Positions 1-6,340 of a stretch of 8,641 nucleotides of DNA are shown piece after piece. How positions within the stretch are numbered: position 1 is the first letter of the stretch; the number at the start of each line of letters is the position of its first letter. The notes below the pieces were generated by a model. That model was given only the letters and a program-made list of their open reading frames with translations, had not been told where the DNA came from and ran no database searches. This DNA comes from Muribaculaceae bacterium. GTDB lineage: Bacteria; Bacteroidota; Bacteroidia; Bacteroidales; Muribaculaceae. Both the position numbers and the translations under genes were made by a program. The stretch lies in contig VSPW01000077.1 in NCBI GenBank assembly GCA_009775535.1, positions 1-8,641 on the forward strand, given 5' to 3'.

Positions 1-229
1 CTGCGTTGGAACGTATCGAATTGCGACAGCTTATAACCAAGCAAGACTCATCAACCAATTCAGACCAAAATGTCAAAAACTCTCTTTATTTGATAATTTC
101 TAAACTAACGCGATTTTTATCGCACCAGTAGTAATCTCGGATTAAGATTCACTCTTGGCAATAAATAATCCACTGAGTATCTGTTGGATGAAAATCGCAT
201 AAACAGTCAGTTCCTAACCTTTGCATAAT
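1..229. other. Left-edge region without an identifiable gene
   Basis: No gene can be assigned here. On the plus strand a frame is open from the left edge to a TAG at 129-131 (42 codons, beginning ALERIELRQLITKQD). It could be the 3' end of a gene lying outside the window, but I recognise no family. On the minus strand a 27-codon frame (MRFSSNRYSVDYLLPRVN...) reads from about 204 to 121 and ends at a TAA, and another frame is open from about 108 off the left edge. These open stretches overlap on opposite strands and none has supporting context, so any of them may be chance or decayed remnants. A small hairpin GCGAT-TTTT-ATCGC lies at about 110-123. Confidence 0.4.
3..131 (+). CDS. Possible 3' end of an unknown gene (partial)
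   Basis: This is the plus-strand frame open at the left edge, giving 42 residues before the TAG at 129-131. It starts ALERIELRQLI and ends KLTRFLSHQ, with a polar Asn/Ser/Gln-rich middle. I recognise no motif. The composition resembles a protein C-terminus more than the other plus frames do (stops at 34-36 and near 109), but a 42-codon frame in AT-rich DNA is weak evidence. If real, its transcript would run toward the hairpins at 230-275 and 299-336. It could equally be chance. Confidence 0.2.
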   Translation, partial: ALERIELRQLITKQDSSTNSDQNVKNSLYLIISKLTRFLSHQ

Positions 230-275
230 GCCCACAACGCCATAGCACGGTAACAGGGCAGTTGTGGGCTATGGC
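230..275. repeat. Interleaved inverted repeats able to form two alternative hairpins
   Basis: Two inverted repeats are interlocked in the order A-B-A'-B'. A is GCCCACAAC (230-238) and pairs with GTTGTGGGC (261-269) over 9 bp. B is GCCATAGC (239-246) and pairs with GCTATGGC (268-275) over 8 bp. Each arm is a perfect match, but A and B are directly adjacent, and A' and B' overlap by two bases. The two hairpins therefore cannot both form fully. An AAAATTTTT stretch follows on the plus strand. This could be a bistable RNA element, two overlapping terminators or a protein-binding site. The repeats are seen directly; any function is inferred. Confidence 0.6.
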
Positions 276-298
276 AAAATTTTTAGTTAGTGGTCAGA

Positions 299-336
299 TA
301 GCCAAATACCTTCATTGTTCCGAAGGTATTTGGCTA
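299..336. terminator. Perfect 15-bp hairpin, probable terminator beyond fcl
   Basis: The arm at 299-313 (TAGCCAAATACCTTC) pairs perfectly with 322-336 around an 8-nt loop (ATTGTTCC). On the plus strand the stem is followed by a modest T-rich stretch, AATTTATTTC. On the minus strand, the direction of the ugd-fcl operon, no T-run follows. It lies about 137 nt beyond the fcl stop and is the first strong hairpin an fcl transcript would meet. It may end transcription from either side or act as a 3'-end stabiliser. The hairpin is certain; strand and role are not. Confidence 0.5.
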
Positions 337-472
337 ATTTATTTCTGTGGTTCTCCAAAAATTTTTCTACAGCCTTTATTGTTTGATTTGCTTTTTTGAG
401 CCTTAAAGTATTTTGTGCATATTTTTTAGAATAAAGATATTAGTATATTAGACAGTTGAAAAATGGATTATT

Positions 473-1570
473 TCAGGAGTTGCGTTTACCGTTGGTGTCT
501 GATTTGAGATACCAGTCATACAGTTTTTTTACACCATCTTCTATTTCGACAGAGTGGTGCCATCCAAGTGCATGCAGTTTGCTTACATCACATAATTTGC
601 GCATTGTGCCGTCTGGTTTTGACGTGTCCCATTTGATTTCGCCTTTATATCCAACAGTTTGTGCGATCAGACCAGCAAGTCCGGCTATTGTGGTCTCTTT
701 TCCTGTACCAATATTTATGTGGCAGTTGCGTATTTCAGATTCTCCAGTATGGAGATCTCGGAAAGAGATGTTTTCCAATATGTGTACTGATGCATCTGCC
801 ATATCATCACTCCATAAAAACTCGCGTAGAGGTGTACCTGAGCCCCATAATTCCAGCCTGTCCTTATGTATTCCGAAACGGGCCAAGGCCTTAATGATTT
901 CGCTGTCCGATGCAGTTTCAGCATCTAGTCCGCATATAGGCAGAGCTGTAAGGTCGGCACGTAATGTATGAGTATCTCCTTGAAGCAGTAGATTTGCAAT
1001 GTGAAGCTTGCGGATCATTGCTGGCATCACATGGCTGTTTTCAAGGTGGAAATTGTCGCCAGGTCCGTATAGGTTAGTCGGCATTACTGCAATATAGTCC
1101 GTACCATACTGGAGATTAAAGCTTTCACACATTTTTAGCCCTGCTATTTTGGCTATTGCATAAGGTTCGTTAGTGTATTCAAGAGGGGATGTAAGCAGAT
1201 AGTCTTCTTTGATGGGTTGCGGCGCTTCGCGCGGATATATGCATGTGCTACCCAAGAAAAGCAATTTTTTTACGTTATGGCGGAAACTTTCGCCTATTAC
1301 ATTCTGCTGTATTTGTAGGTTGCGGTATATGAAGTCGGCGCGATATCTGCTATTGGCCATTATGCCACCCACATGGGCGGCGGCCAGAATTACATACTCA
1401 GGACATTCGGTGTCAAAAAATTGTCTGACGGCCACCGGGTCGAGCAGGTCTAGTTGGGCGTGTGAGCGGCCTATAAGGTTTGTATATCCTTTTTGTGTCA
1501 GATTACGCCATATAGCATTGCCGACAAGTCCGCGATGCCCTGCTATGTAAATTTTGGAGTCTTTTCTCAT
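473..1570 (-). CDS. fcl: GDP-L-fucose synthase (GDP-4-keto-6-deoxy-D-mannose 3,5-epimerase/4-reductase)
   Basis: This cytosolic enzyme epimerises GDP-4-keto-6-deoxy-D-mannose at C3 and C5 and then reduces C4 with NADPH, giving GDP-L-fucose. The 365-residue protein is an extended SDR. The Rossmann motif GHRGLVG is at residues 11-17, the active-site segment GSTCIYP starts at 107, and YAIAK is at 137-141. Ser108, Cys110, Tyr137, Lys141 and His180 line up, with an offset of one, with the known E. coli catalytic set (Ser107, Cys109, Tyr136, Lys140, His179), so the enzyme should be active. An extra segment of roughly 40 residues at about 193-237, before WGSGTPLREF, explains the greater length than the ~321-residue E. 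coli enzyme. Its ATG overlaps the gmd stop as ATGA, which suggests translational coupling to the enzyme that makes its substrate. It is the last gene of the operon. Confidence 0.96.
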   Translation of the reverse strand: MRKDSKIYIAGHRGLVGNAIWRNLTQKGYTNLIGRSHAQLDLLDPVAVRQFFDTECPEYVILAAAHVGGIMANSRYRADFIYRNLQIQQNVIGESFRHNVKKLLFLGSTCIYPREAPQPIKEDYLLTSPLEYTNEPYAIAKIAGLKMCESFNLQYGTDYIAVMPTNLYGPGDNFHLENSHVMPAMIRKLHIANLLLQGDTHTLRADLTALPICGLDAETASDSEIIKALARFGIHKDRLELWGSGTPLREFLWSDDMADASVHILENISFRDLHTGESEIRNCHINIGTGKETTIAGLAGLIAQTVGYKGEIKWDTSKPDGTMRKLCDVSKLHALGWHHSVEIEDGVKKLYDWYLKSDTNGKRNS

Positions 1571-2649
1571 TGCAATGGCTGTTTGTTTCCGTTCTTGACT
1601 AATGCCATGTCGGCATCGACCATAATGTTGACAAGTTCCTCAAAAGATGTCGAGCGTGGATTCCATCCTAGTCTTTCTTTGGCTTTTGAAGGGTCGCCCA
1701 ATAGCTGTTCCACCTCAGATGGCCTGAAGAAACGAGGGTCAACTTCAACTATTACCCTTCCTGTTGCAGTATCGATACCTTTTTCGTCAATTCCTTTTCC
1801 TTCCCATCTGAGAGATATGCCTACCCGCGCAAACGCGGCTGTGGCGAACTCACGAACACTGTGATATTCGCCTGTGGCAATCACATAGTCTTCGGGCTCG
1901 GGTTGCTGCATTATTAGCCACATACATTCCACATAGTCGCGGGCGTATCCCCAGTCTCGCAAAGCATCCAAATTGCCGAGATACAGTTTGTCTTGTAGTC
2001 CGCATACAATCCTTGCGGCTGCAAGCGTGATTTTCCTTGTAACGAAATTTTCCCCGCGCCGTTCGCTCTCATGGTTGAACAAGATGCCGTTTACAGCATA
2101 CATTCCATAGCTTTCACGGTAATTCTTCATTATCCAGAAGGAATACAGTTTGGCCACGGCATATGGGCTGCGCGGATAAAAAGGAGTCATTTCGTTCTGG
2201 GGTATTTCCTGTACTTTACCGAAAAGTTCGGAGGTAGAAGCCTGATATATCCGGCATTCATTCTCCATTTTCAGGATACGTACGGCATCTAGGAGTCTTA
2301 GTGTGCCTATTGCATCTGTATCTGCTGTATATTCAGGGACATCGAATGAGACCTTAACGTGACTCTGTGCTGCGAGGTTATATATTTCTGTCGGTTTTAC
2401 TTCTTGTATTATTCTTATAAGTGACGATGAATCGGTCATGTCACCGTAGTGTAGGTCTATAAGGCGCTTTTGTTTCATGTCCCTTACCCATTCGTCAAGG
2501 TACAGATGCTCTATTCGCCCAGTGTTGAACGAACTGCTGCGCCGGATGATACCATGCACTTCATATCCTTTTTCAAGAAGGAATTCAGCCAGGAAAGAAC
2601 CGTCTTGTCCGGTTATCCCGGTAATCAGGGCTATGTTTTTTTTATCCAT
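1567..2649 (-). CDS. gmd: GDP-mannose 4,6-dehydratase
   Basis: Gmd converts GDP-D-mannose to GDP-4-keto-6-deoxy-D-mannose using tightly bound NADP, the first step toward GDP-L-fucose. The 360-residue length is normal. Visible motifs are GITGQDG at 11-17 (dinucleotide binding), NLAAQSHV from 91, the active-site STSELFG with Thr139 and Glu141, and YAVAK with Tyr163 and Lys167. These sit at a constant offset of seven from the E. coli catalytic residues. NHESERRGENFVTRK (192-206) is a family hallmark in the sugar-nucleotide site. The gene starts 6 nt after the HAD stop and overlaps fcl by 4 nt, so it is clearly in the operon. Codons 3-5 contain a run of eight A (2636-2643), a possible slippage site. 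GDP-mannose itself must come from genes outside the window. Confidence 0.97.
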   Translation of the reverse strand: MDKKNIALITGITGQDGSFLAEFLLEKGYEVHGIIRRSSSFNTGRIEHLYLDEWVRDMKQKRLIDLHYGDMTDSSSLIRIIQEVKPTEIYNLAAQSHVKVSFDVPEYTADTDAIGTLRLLDAVRILKMENECRIYQASTSELFGKVQEIPQNEMTPFYPRSPYAVAKLYSFWIMKNYRESYGMYAVNGILFNHESERRGENFVTRKITLAAARIVCGLQDKLYLGNLDALRDWGYARDYVECMWLIMQQPEPEDYVIATGEYHSVREFATAAFARVGISLRWEGKGIDEKGIDTATGRVIVEVDPRFFRPSEVEQLLGDPSKAKERLGWNPRSTSFEELVNIMVDADMALVKNGNKQPLQ

Positions 2650-2655
2650 TATGCC

Positions 2656-3351
2656 TTATTGCTTATTTTGTTTATTGATTAATTCAGATAGTATGCAACG
2701 TAGCCTTTGGGCATCAGCGGCTACGTAATGAGGGTCATGCAGACTGTCGGGATGTTCTGTCTGTGGATGGATATTCCTGCCGTTTCCGGCCATGCATATA
2801 GTTGTCCATCCAAGTTTTTTAGGGTATACGAAGTCCTTTCCCATATTATCCCCTATATATATATAATGAGAGGCTTGTGGCACTGCCGACATCATGGTAG
2901 TAAATGGTATAGGTGTAGTTTTGTCTGCACCTATTGCCTGTGATATTATTGTATTGCCAGGTTTTACAAACCGATTAAGGCCCAATGCATTGATTTTAGC
3001 GGTCTGTGTACCGACCCGGCCATCTGTTATAATTCCGATGGAGATGTCTTTGTCCGCTGAAAGCCATTGGAGTGTTTCTTCCATGCCTTCACGGAAAGAT
3101 AGAGATTCCGGCGTATGCCTACGGTAGGTTTCCACAAGCCAGCCGATAGTTATTCCATGTGCTTGGCATATGGATAGCCCTATATGCGATATCAGAGCGT
3201 CAAAACCATCCTGTACCATTATCCTGTACATCTGTTCACTGTCGGTTTCATTGTATGTGGATAGTACGGATGCGATCTGACGGTATGCAGAATATAGGAA
3301 TTCAACTTCATCAAATAGGGTATCGTCAAGATCGAAAGCTATCAATATCAT
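2656..3351 (-). CDS. HAD-superfamily hydrolase, predicted phosphatase of unknown substrate
   Basis: The 231-residue protein is a cytosolic HAD hydrolase with the four usual motifs. Motif I is DLDDT with nucleophile Asp7 and acid/base Asp9. Motif II is IITDG with Thr109. Motif III is probably Lys144 in GADKTTPIPF. Motif IV is YIGDNMGKD with Asp168 and Asp173. Residues of about 15-90 are mostly helical and look like a subfamily I cap. Motif III is less standard than the common KPDPxxF form. The gene lies 34 nt after ugd and 6 nt before gmd on the same strand, so it is probably co-transcribed with nucleotide-sugar genes. A sugar-phosphate or nucleotide phosphatase role fits, but the sequence does not show the substrate. 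A (TA)6 tract at 2854-2865 encodes YIYI just before motif IV. Confidence 0.85.
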   Translation of the reverse strand: MILIAFDLDDTLFDEVEFLYSAYRQIASVLSTYNETDSEQMYRIMVQDGFDALISHIGLSICQAHGITIGWLVETYRRHTPESLSFREGMEETLQWLSADKDISIGIITDGRVGTQTAKINALGLNRFVKPGNTIISQAIGADKTTPIPFTTMMSAVPQASHYIYIGDNMGKDFVYPKKLGWTTICMAGNGRNIHPQTEHPDSLHDPHYVAADAQRLRCILSELINKQNKQ

Positions 3352-3385
3352 GCGGATAATGTATGACAGATGGTAACCACGTTAT

Positions 3386-4705
3386 TTATTTGCGTCCGAT
3401 GCAGTGATACTCGAAGCCTTCTTCTTCCAGTTCGGACGGGTCATATATGTTCCTGCCGTCAACGATTATTGCCGGTGTATTCATTGCCCGGCGAATGATC
3501 CTCCATGACGGTAGTCTGAACTGTTTCCATTCAGTAAGAAGGGCAATGGCATCAGCATCGATTACAGCCTCGTACATGTCACGGGCATAATCTACGCTGT
3601 CACCTAGGCGTCTGCGGCATTCGTCCATTGCAACAGGATCATATACTGTCACTTTTGCGCCGTTTGCAAGCAGGTGCTGTATTACTACCAGTGATGTAGC
3701 CTCGCGCATATCATCAGTTTCCGGCTTGAACGACAGTCCCCATATTGCTATATGCTTGCCACGAAGGTCACCTCCGAATGCATCACGCAATTTGGTATAT
3801 ACAACGGATTTCTGTATGCGGTTGACCTCTTCAACCGCTTCAATCACGCGTAGCCGGTATCCATTTTGCCTGGCTGTGGATATAAGGGCTTTGACATCCT
3901 TTGGAAAGCATGAGCCGCCATAGCCGCATCCTGGATACAGGAACTTGCTTCCAATCCGGGCGTCAGCACCTATACCTTTTCTCACATTATTGACATTTGC
4001 GCCTACAAGTTCACAAAGGTTGGCAATGTCATTGATGAAAGATATACGGGTGGCCAGCATGGCATTTGCGGCATATTTGGTCATTTCGGCGGATGCTATG
4101 TCCATAAATATGACCCTGAAATTATTTAGAAGGAACGGGCGGTAAAGCCGTTCCATCAGTTTGCGGGAACGGTCGCTTTCTACGCCTATGACAACGCGGT
4201 CGGGCGACATGAAGTCCTTTATAGCTGCACCTTCCTTTAGAAATTCGGGATTTGAAGCAACCTCGTAGGGGATGTCTTCGCCTCTTAGGGAAAGTTCTTC
4301 GTCAATCACTTGCCTTATTATGCGGAATGTTCCTACCGGAACAGTGCTTTTTGTAACAAGGATATTATAGTGGTTGATGTTCCGTCCAAAAGTGCGTGCC
4401 ACTTCGCATACATATGAGAGGTCGGCAGAGCCGTCTTCATCAGCAGGAGTGCCCACTGCACAAAACACCATTTCGACATCGTTTATGCAGCTTTCAAGAT
4501 CGGTGGTGAACGTTAGCCGCCCGGCTTCTACATTGCGTTTGACCAGGTCATCCAGCCCAGGTTCGTAAATAGGGATTATACCATTACGGAGTGCATCGAT
4601 TTTAGCTCGGTCGATATCCACGCATGCAACCTCAACACCTACTTCTGCAAAACATGCGCCCGATACCAGCCCTACATATCCTGTTCCTACTATAGCGATT
4701 CTCAT
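3386..4705 (-). CDS. ugd: UDP-glucose 6-dehydrogenase
   Basis: Ugd oxidises UDP-glucose twice with NAD+ to UDP-glucuronate, a precursor of acidic capsule sugars and other uronates. The 439-residue length is typical. The N-terminal Rossmann motif GTGYVG is at 7-12, with acidic Asp30 closing the next strand as expected for NAD. STVPVGT is at 120-126 and NPEFLKEG at 152-159. The central helix contains EMTKYAANAM with Lys210 and Asn214. The catalytic loop GYGGSCFPKD (261-270) carries nucleophile Cys266. The C-terminal domain has WGLSFKPETDDMREA at 322-336. All key residues are present. UDP-N-acetylmannosamine dehydrogenase relatives are the main alternative, but the motifs fit Ugd better. The ATG at 4703-4705 is the natural start and has no Shine-Dalgarno, as is usual in Bacteroidetes. 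It is the promoter-proximal gene of the operon. Confidence 0.95.
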   Translation of the reverse strand: MRIAIVGTGYVGLVSGACFAEVGVEVACVDIDRAKIDALRNGIIPIYEPGLDDLVKRNVEAGRLTFTTDLESCINDVEMVFCAVGTPADEDGSADLSYVCEVARTFGRNINHYNILVTKSTVPVGTFRIIRQVIDEELSLRGEDIPYEVASNPEFLKEGAAIKDFMSPDRVVIGVESDRSRKLMERLYRPFLLNNFRVIFMDIASAEMTKYAANAMLATRISFINDIANLCELVGANVNNVRKGIGADARIGSKFLYPGCGYGGSCFPKDVKALISTARQNGYRLRVIEAVEEVNRIQKSVVYTKLRDAFGGDLRGKHIAIWGLSFKPETDDMREATSLVVIQHLLANGAKVTVYDPVAMDECRRRLGDSVDYARDMYEAVIDADAIALLTEWKQFRLPSWRIIRRAMNTPAIIVDGRNIYDPSELEEEGFEYHCIGRK

Positions 4706-4727
4706 ATGAACTATGTAATTTGATTCA

Positions 4728-4735
4728 CAAATTTA
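4728..4735 (-). promoter_or_regulatory. Putative -7 promoter element for the ugd operon
   Basis: Read on the minus strand this is TAAATTTG, a match to the Bacteroidetes -7 consensus TAnnTTTG, placed 22 nt before the ugd ATG. That would give a leader of roughly 10-20 nt. No TTTG is found at the expected -33 spacing: the four bases there read AAAT. The promoter is therefore partial, and activator dependence is possible. It is the only -7 match I found close upstream of ugd. Confidence 0.45.
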
Positions 4736-4776
4736 ACATTTTTATTTTAGACATATTTCAGCTGTGTTTTAAAATG

Positions 4777-4825
4777 TGTCAAATAAGGGTCTAATGATAT
4801 TTTATAAAAAATAATTGTCAAATAA
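4777..4825 (+). repeat. 10-bp direct repeat TGTCAAATAA, two copies
   Basis: TGTCAAATAA occurs at 4777-4786 and again at 4816-4825, 39 bp from start to start, within the divergent region between ugd and the tRNA. The second copy ends just before the tRNA -33 TTTG (4827-4830). The position would suit an operator, but the region is AT-rich and chance recurrence is possible. Only the repeat itself is seen. Confidence 0.35.
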
Positions 4826-4826
4826 T

Positions 4827-4857
4827 TTTGATGTATCGTTATATTTATATAACTTTG
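4827..4857 (+). promoter_or_regulatory. Bacteroidetes-type promoter for the tRNA gene
   Basis: TTTG at 4827-4830 and TAACTTTG at 4850-4857 are separated by exactly 19 nt, matching the Bacteroidetes primary sigma consensus TTTG-N19-TAnnTTTG in full. Transcription should begin a few bases downstream, around 4862-4866, leaving a leader of about ten bases before the tRNA for RNase P to remove. This is the clearest promoter in the window and the best single clue to the phylum. Confidence 0.88.
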
Positions 4858-4875
4858 CACTCGCAAAAAGGAAAT

Positions 4876-4949
4876 GGCGGGATAGCTCAGTTGGTTAGAG
4901 CGTCGGATTCATAACCCGGAGGTCTCGAGTTCAATTCTCGATCCCGCTA
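4876..4949 (+). tRNA. tRNA with CAT anticodon, probably elongator tRNA-Met
   Basis: A full cloverleaf can be folded. The acceptor GGCGGGA (4876-4882) pairs with TCCCGCT (4942-4948), with G1-U72 as a wobble. The D stem is GCTC/GAGC, and the anticodon loop TTCATAA has CAT at 4910-4912. The T stem TCGAG/CTCGA closes loop TTCAATT, and A73 is the discriminator. CCA is not encoded, since CAA follows. The anticodon stem TCGGA/CCCGG has a U27-G43 wobble and an A31-C39 mismatch next to the loop. Positions 29-31 are GGA, not the GGG of initiator tRNAs, which argues for elongator Met. A TilS-modified tRNA-Ile2 with the same CAT anticodon cannot be fully excluded. It has its own promoter and is followed by a terminator. 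Confidence 0.93.
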
Positions 4950-4964
4950 CAAGAAGCAATTATT

Positions 4965-5000
4965 GAAGTGCAGCCCATGAAAAGGTTGCACTTCTTTTTT
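4965..5000 (+). terminator. Rho-independent terminator after the tRNA
   Basis: GAAGTGCAGCC (4965-4975) pairs with GGTTGCACTTC (4984-4994) over 11 bp with one G-U pair, around the 8-nt loop CATGAAAA, followed directly by six T. It lies 16 nt beyond the tRNA and should stop transcription from the tRNA promoter before fsr. Confidence 0.88.
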
Positions 5001-5059
5001 ATGATTTTATTATGTGCAGTCGGCATGGTCGATAGACGCACGGACAATCTTTTGGGCTT

Positions 5060-6256
5060 ATGAAACAAGACGCTATAAGAGGCACGGCATATACGGTGTT
5101 GTTTGCCATCAGTTTGGCGCATCTGTTGAATGATGCGATACAGTCAGTAGTGCCTGCTATTTATCCTATAGTCAAAGAGGATTTTTCTTTGACCTTTGCG
5201 CAGATTGGGGTGATAACCTTTGTGTTTCAGATGACGTCTTCTATTCTGCAACCATTTGTAGGGCGTTATGCCGACAGGCATCCGAGTCCGTATGCATTGA
5301 CTGTCGGTATGTGTTTCACTTTGGCAGGACTGGTGATGCTGGCATTTTCCAGGTCGTTTGGGCTTATAATACTTTCTGTAGGAGTTATCGGCATAGGGTC
5401 ATCTATATTCCATCCAGAGGCATCGCGGGTCGCACAGCTTGCTGCCGGCAAGAAGAAAGGGCTGGCGCAGTCGATATTTCAGGTAGGAGGGAATGGCGGA
5501 TCTGCTGTCGGGCCACTTTTGGCTGCGGTCATTGTGTTGCCGTATGGACAGTCTGCTATCACATGGTTTGCAATAGCTGCTGTGGTCGGGGCTTGTGTTG
5601 TGGCAAAGGTTGGCCGATGGTATAAAGGTATATTGTTGTCTACAGGAGGACGTACATCGGGAATTGTATCCAGTGTGCTTGACCTTTCTGACCGCCAGAT
5701 CAAATGGGCTATGGTTGTGCTTGTGGTGCTTACGTTTTCAAAGCAGTTTTATATGGCATGTATGACCAGCTATTTTACCTTCTTCCTTATTGATAAATTC
5801 GGTATGACCATACAAGACTCGCAACTTTGCCTCTTTGCGTTTCTTGCGGCCTCGGCGATAGGGATAATTGCAGGCGGTGCTATCGGAGACAGGATAGGCC
5901 GTAAATATGTTATATGGTGCTCTATACTTGGGGCTGCTCCTTTTGCATTGATGTTGCCGTATGTAGGGCTATGGGCCACAATCATACTTTCTGTAGTAAT
6001 AGGGTTGGTGATATCTTCAGCATTTTCGGCAATCCTTGTGTTTGCCACTGAGCTCAAGCCAGGTCATGTAGGCACGATAGCTGGTCTGTTTTTTGGGCTG
6101 TCATTTGGCCTCGGAGGGGTAGGGGCTGCTTTCTTCGGATGGCTTGCTGACAAGACAAGTATTGAATTCATATTCCAGGTAAGTACATTGCTTCCGTTGT
6201 TGGGTATAGTTGCGGCATTCTTGCCGGATATGAAGAAGGTTGACAAGGGAATATGA
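5060..6256 (+). CDS. fsr: MFS efflux transporter, fosmidomycin-resistance (Fsr) type
   Basis: The 398-residue inner-membrane protein has about twelve hydrophobic segments. Six lie before and six after a hydrophilic loop at roughly 185-214, the usual major facilitator layout. Family signs include HLLNDAIQSVVPAIYP near residues 21-36, GRYADR in the loop after helix 2, HPEASR (118-123) and GNGG (144-147), and GAIGDRIGRK (274-282), the second-half motif A. HPEASR with the LNDA segment is typical of Fsr-like proteins. The E. coli member exports fosmidomycin, but the natural substrate here is unknown. The ATG at 5060 is the first start after an in-frame TAG at 5033-5035. No exact TAnnTTTG promoter was found in the 59 nt between the tRNA terminator and the start, so its promoter is unclear. 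It is probably monocistronic and converges on the DUF1015 gene. Confidence 0.88.
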   Translation: MKQDAIRGTAYTVLFAISLAHLLNDAIQSVVPAIYPIVKEDFSLTFAQIGVITFVFQMTSSILQPFVGRYADRHPSPYALTVGMCFTLAGLVMLAFSRSFGLIILSVGVIGIGSSIFHPEASRVAQLAAGKKKGLAQSIFQVGGNGGSAVGPLLAAVIVLPYGQSAITWFAIAAVVGACVVAKVGRWYKGILLSTGGRTSGIVSSVLDLSDRQIKWAMVVLVVLTFSKQFYMACMTSYFTFFLIDKFGMTIQDSQLCLFAFLAASAIGIIAGGAIGDRIGRKYVIWCSILGAAPFALMLPYVGLWATIILSVVIGLVISSAFSAILVFATELKPGHVGTIAGLFFGLSFGLGGVGAAFFGWLADKTSIEFIFQVSTLLPLLGIVAAFLPDMKKVDKGI

Positions 6257-6272
6257 TCTATATAGATATGGT

Positions 6273-6326
6273 AAAAACAAAAGGATTCTACATCTATACT
6301 ATAAGATGCGGAATCCTTTTGTTTTT
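6273..6326. terminator. Symmetric bidirectional terminator between convergent genes
   Basis: The arm at 6273-6288 (AAAAACAAAAGGATTC) is a perfect 16-bp inverted repeat of 6311-6326. Inside it, two weak positions are followed by a further 5-bp pairing CATCT/AGATG (6291-6295 and 6304-6308) around the loop ATACTATA. Each end carries an A-tract on one side and a T-tract on the other, so a T-rich tail follows the GC part in both directions. It sits between the stops of fsr (plus) and the DUF1015 gene (minus), as expected for a shared terminator. Confidence 0.93.
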
Positions 6327-6340
6327 ATGGTTAATTAGTT

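Noticed and set aside
456..971. A 171-codon plus-strand frame
   Set aside because: It lies wholly antisense to fcl, whose catalytic residues are all intact, and it has no recognisable domain.
4706..4875. Invertible promoter, as in Bacteroides capsule loci
   Set aside because: No pair of flanking inverted repeats was found around the ugd promoter region, only a direct repeat.
4876..4949. Initiator tRNA-fMet
   Set aside because: The 29-31 GGG / 39-41 CCC triplet of G-C pairs is incomplete (GGA) and position 1 pairs with 72 as G-U, unlike typical initiators.
4930..4950. tRNA 3' end as an integration site for a mobile element
   Set aside because: No second copy of the tRNA 3' end and no integrase were found in the window; ordinary genes follow.
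5047..5054. ATCTTTTG as a -7 promoter element for fsr
   Set aside because: The first two bases are AT, not TA, no -33 TTTG is at the right distance, and it would leave almost no leader before the ATG.
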